This document shows, piece after piece, positions 1 to 9,473 of a DNA stretch of 64,000 nucleotides (position 1 is its first letter; every line of letters starts with the position of its first letter). The notes beneath the pieces are model-generated. The model was not told the DNA's origin. It saw nothing but the letters and a program-made list of their open reading frames with translations, and did no database searches. The stretch spans positions 81,675 through 145,674 of the forward strand of contig JBNGIO010006257.1 of the NCBI GenBank assembly GCA_049999805.1. Direction: 5' to 3'. This DNA is from Folioceros fuciformis. Taxonomy: Eukaryota > Anthocerotophyta > Anthocerotopsida > Anthocerotales. Made by a program: the position numbers and the translations under genes.

Positions 1-1297
1 CACAAGGAAACACTTGGCTGTTCCGTTACACAAATCACATGATCCTTGACAATGGTTACCTGAAGTGAGTACAAAGTGCCACACTTCAATCCACGAGCTA
101 ACACAAGAGAACATTCAGAGATCTTCCAAGAATGATCTCCAAACCAATAGTGGTAGCCAGCGTCATCCAACTGCCCTGCGCTAATCATGCTTTTTGTCAA
201 CTTCGGAACATGCCTAACATCCTTCAGTACAAATGAAGACCCGTTGACAAACTTCAGCTGCACATCACCTATGCTTGCAATCTCGCATGCCTAGTTATTT
301 CCAAGCCGAACACATACTTTCCTAGTAGCATCATAGGTGCTAAACCATTCCCTATGCGGAGTAACATGGAAAGATGCTCCAGAGTTAATTATCCAATTAG
401 AGAATAAGCGACTCTCCACGGCTGTCAATTGCGTAGAATCGAAGGAAGAAGGGATAAGAACATCTCCATCGTGAACAGAATTCACCTCGTCAAGGTTGAT
501 ACTCGAGCTTGCCTTGTTGTCGCTCTACTTCTTCTCCTTGCCTTTGTCCTTCTTGAACTTCTCGCAGTCCCTTCTGAAGTGACCCTTCTTGTGATAATGG
601 TAACACTCAACATTGTTACGGCTACGATATTTACTAGGGGATAGGCTTCGCTCCTTGTACTGCCCCTTTGAAGTGGACCTTCCTCTCACCATGAGGGAAT
701 TGGAACCTTTTGAAGGTTCCATATTCTTCCTATTCACCTCTTTTGTTAACATGCTACCTTTTACATTTACAACGGTAAGACCACTGGTAGGAGCGGAATT
801 ACTCAAAGCTGAACGAAAGGTGTGCAAGCTCTCTGGTAATGTGACCAACAGAAACATAGCTCTCACGGAATCGGGAACAAGATACCTTGAGATGAGAGCT
901 GGCTGAAAATGGTATTGAACTTATTTAGATGATCAGACATCCTCGTCCCTTCCTTCATCTTCAAAACCACCAGCTGTTTCAACCAGTACACCTGAGAAGC
1001 CGCACTTTGCTTCTCATACAGGTCATACAACTTTTGCCATAGCTTTTAACTTGTGGTCTTGTCTTTCACGTTGAAGTAGACCAACTTCGACAATGTTAGC
1101 ATGATGGTAGATCTAGCAAGCTCATTTAGATCCTGCTACTCATCCTGAGTTATGCTAACGGGTTTCACTCCTAACAACTTTATCGGTTTGATCTGCTTCT
1201 TCTGCATTAGAACATAATACACTTGTTCTTTCTAGAACGGGAAGTTAGTACCATCTAACTTCTCGACATTGAACATGACGTTTTCTGCGGACGTCAT
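1..1297 (-). pseudogene. Ty1-copia gag-protease relic (left-truncated by window)
   Basis: Reading the minus strand from an ATG at 1297, a copia-type Gag can be followed through several stops (for example near 1235 and 1050). It continues into a basic region with a CCHC zinc knuckle (CYHYHKKGHFRRDC, about 570-610), then a protease-like stretch with SGAS (about 385-410) and a GAG-pre-integrase-like segment that runs off the window at base 1. The protease motif reads INSGAS where DSGAS is expected, so the catalytic Asp is Asn. A TAG follows at about 290. Stops plus the lost Asp show a dead element. Integrase and reverse transcriptase would lie left of the window. Confidence 0.85.
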
Positions 1298-2252
1298 GAT
1301 TCAAAATCGATGCAAATCAACCAAAAGGCTAGTTAAAAAGCGATCGAAATGAAATGTAGATTCTATTACCCTCACACCTCGTTCCGAATCGGCGGTCCAC
1401 AATTAGGCTTCTGTCACTCACAATTGGAGTGTCCCGCCCTCCGATTGAATCAAAATTTGGAATTTGGCCACCTCTCAACCGGGATTGGTCTCCGCCCGCG
1501 CCCTTGCTCTCGGTGTCGATGTTTCGACGCTCGCGACATTGAACATGACACCCCTGGCGCCCCGACGAGACCGAGTGCCCCACGAGCCGGGGCAGTCTGC
1601 ACATGGCCTGGCCGCTTGCGCCCACCCGCGCCCGCCTAGGCCACGGGCTGGAGCCTGCTGCGCCTCGCCTGTGCGCCCGGCGCCCACACCCTATCGCACT
1701 AGTGCTCGGGAGTTGGTGCGGATGGCGCCCCGAGCAGAAACTCCTTGCGGCACGGTTGCACGCTCCCGGCACCCCGAGCTCCTGGCTGCCCGCGCTCACG
1801 GCGTCTCACGCTCCTTCTAGATGCTCTTCCTCATGGGCCTTTGTCCGCAGCACATGTGGACATGATCACCTCGAGCCATCACCTCTTGCTCCACACCTTG
1901 CTTTCATACAAGTTGAAGGATCTCTAGAGGAACTGCATGGTGAAGGAGAAGAGGAGGAGGCAAGGAGGAGAGGAGAAAGAGAGGTCACACTCTCACGCAC
2001 AGAGTCTCACATTGCAAAGGAGCTCAAGGGGGGTATTCATACCCTCTAGAGGAGCTCCCAAGCAAGCTTCACAAGAAGCACATAGGAAGCTGCGCAAGAA
2101 GCTTTCTAGAGATTAGCTTAAGCTAATCTAAACTAATGATACTTAACTAGACATTAATCTTAGACTAAACACATTAGTCTAAGCACATTGGGCTTTAATA
2201 ACCCTACACTTATGTTGCACAAACTTACTCTTAGGAGATACCTTGTGCAACA
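1298..2252 (-). other. Probable leader/LTR of the copia relic; GC-rich block
   Basis: No believable gene. This lies upstream of the minus-strand gag start, where leader and 5' LTR should be. A 10-bp perfect inverted repeat (TGTTGCACAA at 2213, TTGTGCAACA ending at 2252) has the TG...CA form of LTR ends, so 2252 may be the LTR edge. I found no clear primer-binding site. Bases about 1490-1800 are strongly GC-rich, unlike the AT-rich flanks, and are open in several frames on both strands, which looks compositional rather than coding. Confidence 0.35.
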
Positions 2253-3170
2253 ACTTTTACTAGTGAAATCTGATGGTAGAGATGTAACCCATGTGGGTGG
2301 TTAGACTTTGTAACACATACTTCGTACACAAAGTATGTAACGAAGTATGTGCTAGCCAAGGGGCTGGCAGAATTACAAGGACCAGAGTAGCAGGTTGCCA
2401 TTGTCTTGCTGAGAGAACACAAGAGAGCTCAAAAGGAATTGATTGTAAAGCATTGCTCGAATGTGTAGCGGAACTAGTGTCTAGGCACCCTCAAATTCAG
2501 CAACATACTTGTGGGTTACTAAGCCAAATGGTGCGCAAACTCCAAGGCCTTGTCTAGTAAGGTGAATGTCATGGGTATAATGCTCGGCCACACTTGGTAC
2601 CTAAGCTAGGGCCAGACAACTCGACTAAGAGGAAAAAGGCGTTTTGCAAGAAACATTTACGTAGGATCATTGCTGGCCAATCCTTAAGTAAGCCATAGAA
2701 GTGTTCACCAGGAAAGAAGCTGAGAATTGTTGCCATGGAAGAAGCTGAGAACTGTTGCCATGGAAGAAGCTGAAAACTTTTGCAAATCAAGCTACAGGCC
2801 ATGGAGCCGCGCATGCTTAATTGTGAGTTGTAGTATAGAATTCCAAAAGTGGTGATTGTGGAGATCATATTTTATCACTTGTAGTGAGTGGAAGTTGTGA
2901 TTGTGGAGATCATAACTGATTACCCACGAGTGAATGGAAGTTGGATTGTGGAGATCATAGTTGATTACCTGTAGTGTATACGATCAACCAAAAGCCCAAA
3001 GGTGTACAGAGCAAAAGACCAAAAGCCGAATTAGCAAAAACCCATAAGTCCCAAAAGTTGAGTACATATATATGCATATATACTCATGTATAAATATGCA
3101 CATATGTATATGCATGTATAAATATGTTCATAGGAATGTAGGGGACAAGTTTGGATCAAGGTTAGTCAAG
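2253..3170. other. Intergenic, hairpin and short tandem repeats
   Basis: No gene recognised. It holds a perfect 12-bp inverted repeat (arms 2314-2325 and 2340-2351), about three copies of a ~25-bp unit with core AAGAAGCTGAGAA (about 2713-2780), and three diverged ~45-bp copies sharing GATTGTGGAGATCAT (about 2850-2990). An AT-rich stretch of ATATGCATATA-type sequence follows (3065-3135). Confidence 0.6.
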
Positions 3171-3249
3171 TTCAGTTTGACAGTAGGGCAACTAAAGTAG
3201 TCGTTCTACGCCATGGAGAGGAGAGGTGGTGAAGGGACAAATTTGGTAG

Positions 3250-4020
3250 AGCTACTTCACTCCCAACACACTCATCCAACAGATCTCTAAATATAGTATT
3301 CATGAGCGTCTGAAATGTGGCTGGTGCGTTAGTGAGTCCAAATGGCATGACTAGAAATTCAAAAGATCCATACCTTGTCCTACAAGCAACTTTGTATTCA
3401 TGTCCTCCTGTGATGCGAATTTGGTAATCACCAGCCATTAAATCTAGTCTAGTAAAATACTTAGCACCTTTCAACTTGTCAAATATATCATCCATCCTTG
3501 GCAAAGGATAGGAATTCTTGATTAGTACATGGTTGAGTGCTCTGTAATCCAAGCATAACCTTAATCCTCCATTCTTACGCGTAAACAATATTGGCACACC
3601 AAATGGGGATTTTGAGACTCTAACATAGCCCTTGGCTAACAAGTTAGACATTTGTCTCTTCAACTCTTGAAACTCATCTAACGACAATCTATATGGTGCT
3701 CTTGAAGGCGGTACACTTCTTTGCTTCAGCTCAATCTCATGATCTACAACTCTCCTATGAGGTAAAGGAGGTAACTCATTAGGCATCAAGTCTTTAGACT
3801 CGTCTAAGACAACCAGTATCTCCTTTGGAATCTTTGGTTGCTTTTGAGACTCCATCTTAAGACCATTTTCTAGTCCTTGCAACACTAACAAATAGAGTTC
3901 CTCTCCATTCTTAACACAACGCTTGAGCTCTTTCTTAAAGATGACTTCATCAATCTTGTGTCCAAGCTAATGCTCAAGAATTGCACAACTCACTTTGTGC
4001 TTTTCATCTCCTAAGATCTA
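3250..4020 (-). pseudogene. Ty3-gypsy reverse transcriptase fragment
   Basis: Minus-strand translation gives the region before RT and the first half of a Ty3-gypsy reverse transcriptase: LPPHR-type linker, [48 protein letters not shown] and [13 protein letters not shown]. Similarity stops just after FRDLLDECV, where the catalytic YxDD block should follow. A TAG also interrupts the upstream part near 3970. It is therefore a truncated, non-functional fragment. No protease, RNase H, integrase or LTR is visible next to it. Confidence 0.9.
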
Positions 4021-4170
4021 TACGAGTGGGTGGAGAGAGTTTGATGGTCAATGGAGCGGGTTTGGTGGAGGGACGAGTTTGGTGGTCAATGAAGCGGGTT
4101 TGGTGGAGGGAACGAGTTTGGTTCGAATCAAGGAAACAAATGGCAATGGATTGAAAACCCTATAAGAGGG

Positions 4171-4294
4171 GAGCTGAAAATCCTTCGGTCGGGTGCATCA
4201 CGAGCTGAAAACCCTTCGGTCGAGTGCATCACAAGTTGAAAACCCTTCAGTCGAGTACATCATAAGCTGAAAACCCTTCGGTCGAGTGCATTGC
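4171..4294. repeat. Tandem repeat, 4 x 31 bp
   Basis: Four head-to-tail copies of a 31-bp unit with core GCTGAAAACCCTTCGGTCGA, starting at 4171, 4202, 4233 and 4264. Copies differ by a few substitutions. It lies just upstream, on the minus strand, of the gypsy fragment. Confidence 0.9.
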
Positions 4295-4694
4295 AACAAA
4301 TCTTGCACAAATTCCTCCATAACCAGGTACTGAAAACTACGGAAGATATTTCGGATGAGGTTTAGGCGTTTCAGATGAGGCTGGGAGCAAGAAAAGCATG
4401 CCATTCTGCCTTCAAATTTCTTATAGTTAAAGTCAGTAGCTATTCTCAAACTTCATGTCCATTTCTACATTAACCGTCCATACCTCAATCTACTATCCAG
4501 ACTTAAATTTAGTAATTATACCTCGATTTATGAATTAATAATCGTTCAACTTCTACTCATACCTCAGCTTAGTGTTCTTATCTTCAGATATATCCTCTGC
4601 ACGCATACTCGCCTGGGATTGTACCTGGCCTGGATAAGTCTTTATTTCCTTAGAATAGATCTGTAAATCTAAACGTCTACTAAGTCCCGAGAGA

Positions 4695-4875
4695 CTCGAC
4701 GTATCGAAGACATGGAGGTAGACCTTTTTCTCACGTAGGATGCACTCCCATACCTCGACGTAGTGAAGACATGGAGGTAGACCTTTTTCTCACGTAGGAT
4801 GCACTCCCATACCTCGACGTAGTGAAGACATGGAGGTAGACCTTTTTCTCACTTAGGATGCACTCCCATACCTCA
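4695..4875. repeat. Tandem repeat, about 3 x 59 bp
   Basis: Three near-identical 59-bp units starting at about 4695, 4754 and 4813, with cores GAAGACATGGAGGTAGACC and GGATGCACTCCCATACCTC. The copies differ at only a few positions, so the array is recent. Confidence 0.9.
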
Positions 4876-6059
4876 TATGTCCATATCCTGTCCGTACTTC
4901 TATCTTAGGGTAGAACACTTACTCCTGAAGTGCTAGACCTACCTGAGCGAAGGATGCTTAGTCCAGAAGCCCTGGTATGCATGGCCGCCTGCATCCAGAT
5001 TTTGGTCATCCGCCTCACAAACTTAGTGGAGGATATTGATCCCTACTCTTTACACTTAGTGAAGGTGCTTAGAGTCCTCAAAACCTTAGTGCCCATAAAG
5101 CCTACGCCGTTTGCACGGAAGTTTATGTTAGCCTATATGAACAAGTTCATAAGAACTCCAGGTTTGGCTACTGATCAGAATAAGATCTACAGGTTTGGTA
5201 GCCAAAACTAAAACCCAAGTCAAGTCAGAGGGCATGGTACTCACCTGGGAGTAAATGCTGTAGACGCGTCTACTCTGCTGCGTAAGATCTCGGCACTCGT
5301 GCTGGACCGGTGGGTGACAAACAGGAGAACTCCCACAGAAGTGTCTGAATGGTTTGGAAGTCAATGAGTCCGATGCTACAATGGGGACAAGAATTCCTTT
5401 TCTTCGGAGGACATCGACATACCTACAAACTTGGGCTACAGTGTTCTACGGTAAGGCTGGACAACGAGAGAGTACATGGGACGACAAAGTAGTAACAGCT
5501 TGTGCAAAAAGCAAGGACCCACTGACGATTAGTGGGGCCTGGGTATTTACACCGACGACTACGACTCTCGAATGCGTTCGACCCAGAAGGCGCATATCTT
5601 GAAGCAAAATCCAAACATTTCCTTCGCTGATGTTGTCGACGGGTTAAGCGCAACGTCCTCAGTAAGGAAAAACAACTAAGCAGCCAAGACCATATCACAT
5701 TCCACCAGTCTGACGCAGATACGGGCTACACCGGAGTTGAGGTAGCAGGAAAACTCAATCTACTTCCGTATTTTCCGCTTGCGGGTTGTTGGTACCCGAA
5801 ACTGTCCAGACAAGTACCCGGAGATACTATCCAGACAGACACGACGAAAAAACAAAGTGGGCTTGAGACGAGAATGAACGGACAACGTGGTCTCCACAAC
5901 TGAGAAAGATAACACCTAACGACTAGCAAGTGCATAACTTCCCCAGCCGGAAGCAAGCATCGTCAGAAGTTCCGCATTACAATACGCAACTTGACGGGAC
6001 GAACTAACGCATGTGCAGAAGAATTACAAAACCCACACCTTCGCAGATACAGTAGACGA

Positions 6060-6178
6060 AGGGGAAAACAGCAAGAAACAAACAAGAGAGACAGGCCTGC
6101 TCAGATATGTTTCTCTTCACAAATCTCGAAAGACCTCGAAGCGAGCTGGGATTATAAAAGTCGTCACAGCAGACATTG
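6060..6178 (+). repeat. Dispersed repeat, copy A
   Basis: This segment, with core TCGAAAGACCTCGAAGCGAG followed by CTGGGATTATA, recurs in reverse orientation at 31507-31640. By eye the copies are about 80-85% identical with small indels. A TATA-like ATTATAAAAG and nearby TTGGTGCC motifs (about 6410, 6435 and 6555) would suit part of an LTR, but no partner LTR or coding region is attached. Confidence 0.75.
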
Positions 6179-7670
6179 GCCACAGATTTAAGCTTCAAAC
6201 CACAGGCATAGAAACCTTAGCAAGAAAGATTCGGACCACGTCGAGCACAAGGCCACAACACAAGCAGAGGCGCCATGACTCCAGACGCAGGGCAGGAGAT
6301 CGAACCGAAGCAGTACGCGACTGCACCGCATTCAAAACAACCACGAGATGTACCACACATCTTCGGGGGAATGCCTACAGGATCCGAAGAAGCCATTAAA
6401 TAGTCGAACTTGGTGCCCTAACGTCTGGTTGAAATTGGTGCCCTAAAATATGCCTCCCTCCTTCATCACCCCGTCAGCCAGGTGGGGTACGTTAACCTGT
6501 GGACAACCATAGAGGTCTTCCCTTGCTCGACCGTACTTGCCACTTGGGACTCATTGGTGCCGTTCTTGAATCAATCGCTAGATGAGTGGACGAACGAAAT
6601 GTTTGGGGAACTAAGAAGAAGAAGAATTCTATTATTAGTATACTAAGGACCGAAGGTGAAATGTGTGGATGGCTTTTTTGAAGTTCCAACTGTTACCTGA
6701 GAGCCGGAGGTGCACCGATGAATTGCCTGGACAAATTCCAAGGGCAGCAGGGTAGTCTTTGCATCATCATCCAGCGGCGCAGAGGATGCAATCCAACGCC
6801 GAGCAGCGATTACATTGCTGAAAACCAGCTCTCAGAACAGATATGGCAGTTGATTCTGTTCTTGTTCCGATTCCCAATTTTACAGGTTAACAGAAGATGC
6901 AGCATCCGAGCGAAGGGCAACCGATAAAGCCTTGCGATGACGCACAGGTTGTTCTCTGCTCCACATACATCCTGTGAGGATCTGCGATGCTTTGTCAAGA
7001 GTGCCGTGCGTGGGCAGCAGATAAGAGACACATCCCCGAACACCATGCCAAAATGGCAGAAACAACGTACGTACTGGCAGCAACTTGGAGAATCGCATAG
7101 CGTCGGGTAGCCCATAATCCTGTTGGAGCCTCGCCGTGGCTGTGGGTTTCAGGTGCGAGCAAGGCACGTGAAAGTGTGGGTTCTGAGGCATTGGAGAAGG
7201 GAAATCATGATGCTATGGTGTTCGTTTCCCCTCCTCCTGGTGCATGCAGGCATGTTCGACGGGGCAAGCTCGGGCACCCTGGCCCTGGCTTGGTCTCCAA
7301 TGTGAAGGAAGGCACGAAGCTCAAGGGGCGATTGTAGCATACAGTTTTGATCGTGTGAACATGGATGGATGCCAAGCAAGCAAGCAAGCAACCTTTGTAG
7401 CGTGGCCCAGTACGACAAAATCCGGATCCAAGCAAAGCAAAGGCAATTACATATTGTATATTGCAGGGCGGGGGTGTATACATATGTGAAAGACAAAAGC
7501 ATGTAGGCATGGGGACGGAGAGTGGATAGCTTATTGGCCCAGGAATGAGAGCTTACGGGCCGGCAGTTGGAGGGGGAGAATTTTGTGTCTCCTTCCTTGC
7601 TTGCCTGCTAAAGCTTGACAGTTTCCTTGCTAGTATGCATGTACGTACGTTGTTGAGTGTAGAATAATTT
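6179..7670. other. Intergenic, no gene seen
   Basis: No supported gene. The open frames on either strand carry no family motifs. The 3' flank of the methyltransferase gene lies at the right end. Confidence 0.5.
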
Positions 7671-8861
7671 CTACTTCCTGGCGAGAAGGGCGACGGCATA
7701 GTTGACGGTGAACAGTTCGTTGACATCTGTAGTGCTCTCAAGGAGGAGGTGCTGGTAGTGCTGGAAAACCCGATTGCTGAGCTCCGCACCGAAGTGCTCC
7801 TCCATGGAAGTGCGGAAGAGGCTCTTCCACAAGAGGACACTGTCGGCGGCAAAGGAGCGGAGATCCACTCGGTACTCCTGGCACTTGTGTGCCGGGAAGC
7901 CGAGGACGTCTCCGCACGAATGGAGGAGGTGGATGTCGAAGAGCCCCACGTCCTCCACAGCCCGCCTCACCTGCGCCACGCTGGGGAAGTACATGGGAAT
8001 GTTGAAGGTGCGAATGAGGGCGGGCGGAATGACGCCCTGCAGGGCCAGGTCGTGGAAGGTGTCATGGAAGAGGTCCTGCAGCTTGGCGCGGTGCCCCCGC
8101 TCGTCGGGCTTGGCCAGCATAGCCAGTGCCAGGAAGCCTCCAGGCACGAGCTCGGCCGCGCGCTTGGCGAGGAATGCCGCTAGGTCCCGGGAGCTCTGGG
8201 CCGCGAAGGCGCGGTCCACGGCGGGGTGAGCGCCCCGGACGTGCACCCTGGAGGAATTGAAAGCGGGCGAGCTTGGGTCCAGGACCTCGGGCGGCACCCG
8301 GGACAGCCAGTGCAGCGCCGTGAAGCAAGTGATGGCGTGGACGCTCCCGGTGGGGAAGAGGCGGCCGAAGAAGCAGCCCGGCACCCCCGCCGCGTAGTAG
8401 CGCCTCGCCGGCAGGCTCCGGAACAGCGTGTTGAAGTCGTTGGAGGCGAGGTCGGCGAAGAAGACCTGCACGGAATCGGGGAATTCCCGGATCCCGGCCC
8501 CGGACTCGGACTTGGTCTCCCACAGTGCGCTCAGGCTAGCCAGCAGCTTGTCCACGGCATGCACCGTGTTGCCGCCTGTGGCACATCCGAGGTCGGCCAC
8601 CCGCAGGGCCGTCTCGCCATCGCTGCCAATCTCCGGAATGCGGGAGGCGGATCGAATTCCCTGCCACAGCGGCCCTTCCGCCATGCCTAGCATGTGGGAC
8701 TGCACCCACGAGTTCTTCACGTAGCTGTTGTCTCCTTCTCCCGGCCCCATTTGCACCACCTTCTGCTGCTGTCCCTCCAGGACCACGTCGCCATCGCACC
8801 GGTCCGATCCAAGCATGTCGCCTGCCATTTGGACCTGTCTTCCAGCTGCTTGCGAGTTCAA
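7671..8861 (-). CDS. SABATH family SAM-dependent carboxyl methyltransferase
   Basis: An intronless 396-residue protein, close to the usual 350-400 for the family. SABATH enzymes transfer a methyl group from SAM to carboxylates (such as salicylate, jasmonate or benzoate types) or to nitrogen atoms in the cytosol. Visible signatures are the N-terminal DNSYVKNS (about 44-51), the SAM-binding VADLGCATGGNT (88-99), FFADLASNDFNTLF (134-147), PGCFFGRLFP (161-170) and the substrate-pocket FTALHWLS (180-187). NIPMYFPSV, a typical family segment, comes later. The first ATG is used; Met12 or Met15 are alternative starts because the first ~40 residues are not conserved. Substrate cannot be assigned. Most angiosperm members have introns, so the lack of any is notable. 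High GC matches other host genes here. Confidence 0.93.
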   Translation of the reverse strand: MNSQAAGRQVQMAGDMLGSDRCDGDVVLEGQQQKVVQMGPGEGDNSYVKNSWVQSHMLGMAEGPLWQGIRSASRIPEIGSDGETALRVADLGCATGGNTVHAVDKLLASLSALWETKSESGAGIREFPDSVQVFFADLASNDFNTLFRSLPARRYYAAGVPGCFFGRLFPTGSVHAITCFTALHWLSRVPPEVLDPSSPAFNSSRVHVRGAHPAVDRAFAAQSSRDLAAFLAKRAAELVPGGFLALAMLAKPDERGHRAKLQDLFHDTFHDLALQGVIPPALIRTFNIPMYFPSVAQVRRAVEDVGLFDIHLLHSCGDVLGFPAHKCQEYRVDLRSFAADSVLLWKSLFRTSMEEHFGAELSNRVFQHYQHLLLESTTDVNELFTVNYAVALLARK

Positions 8862-8974
8862 CTGTCTGTTGATATGTCTACATATGCCCCTGAAGCCAAC
8901 TGCCGTCGTACCGCTCCATAGTAAAGCTGTATCCTGTCAAGAAGTTTCACGTTTTCACCCTGCAAACTGGATTG

Positions 8975-9054
8975 AGTGGTGGTGGCTATGCAACGCACGG
9001 CACGAGGCAACCCCAGTGGTGGTGGCTATGCAACGCACGGCACGAGGCAACCCC
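8975..9054. repeat. Perfect 40-bp tandem duplication
   Basis: Two adjacent copies of a 40-bp unit (8975-9014 and 9015-9054, beginning AGTGGTGGTGGCTATGCAAC) match at every base. It lies between the methyltransferase start (8861) and the truncated LTR at 9114, so it may sit in that gene's promoter. Confidence 0.9.
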
Positions 9055-9113
9055 ACTTCACGCTCCAACTTCCTACCACAAGTTGAGACGGAGGAGATGA
9101 CTTCGCCATGGAA

Positions 9114-9158
9114 GAGGCTCTTATTTGGGGCTTATTTTGGGATATTGTGTTATTAACA
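9114..9158 (+). repeat. Truncated 5' LTR (3' end only)
   Basis: These 45 bases match the last 45 of the 3' LTR (12361-12405) with only a few substitutions and end in TAACA. The upstream ~90 bp of LTR are missing. The sequence before 9114 is unrelated to 12270-12360. Confidence 0.85.
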
Positions 9159-9170
9159 TGGTATGAGAGC
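9159..9170 (+). other. Primer-binding site (initiator Met tRNA type)
   Basis: TGGTATGAGAGC directly follows the LTR end. The usual plant copia PBS complementary to initiator tRNA-Met is TGGTATCAGAGC, so there is one mismatch, at position 7. Confidence 0.85.
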
Positions 9171-9268
9171 CCATGTTTTAGTCCCAAGTTCCTTGATTTG
9201 GGAGCCGCCTACATTTACTTGTGTAGGACTACCTTTGCTTCCTTTGTGTTGTGTATAGGGCCATGCAA

Positions 9269-9400
9269 ACTATGTGTCTGTTGTAAGACTTTGTGATGCA
9301 GACTATGTGTCTGTTGTAAGACTTTGTGATACACATTATGTCTCTGTTGTAAGACTTTGTGATGCAGACTATGTGTCTGTTGTAAGACTNNNNNNNNNNA
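9269..9400. repeat. 33-bp tandem repeats in the copia leader, interrupted by a gap
   Basis: At least four copies of a 33-bp unit (core ATGTGTCTGTTGTAAGAC) start at about 9269, 9302, 9335 and 9368. The array runs into ten Ns at 9390-9399 and resumes with AGACTTTGTG, so the true copy number is unknown. Because 33 is a multiple of three, the minus strand stays open across it, but this looks incidental. Confidence 0.9.
9390..9399. other. Assembly gap (10 N)
   Basis: Ten Ns inside the 33-bp repeat array, where short-read assembly would be expected to collapse or break. Confidence 0.99.
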
Positions 9401-9473
9401 GACTTTGTGCAAGTTAGAGAAGCTTGGTGATAGTGCAGGGAAGTCATCCTGTTCGGCCGCAAAGGACGGGAAC

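Larger units (their letters stand above)
4021..6059. other. Intergenic repeat-rich stretch
   Basis: No gene recognised. The stretch contains the two tandem arrays listed separately (4171-4294 and 4695-4875). The remaining open frames lack family motifs and are probably chance frames in decayed transposon DNA. Confidence 0.5.

Noticed and set aside
1329-2049. Overlapping Ala/Arg/Pro-rich frames in the GC-rich block
   Set aside because: Open in four or more frames on both strands with no family motif; explained by high GC.
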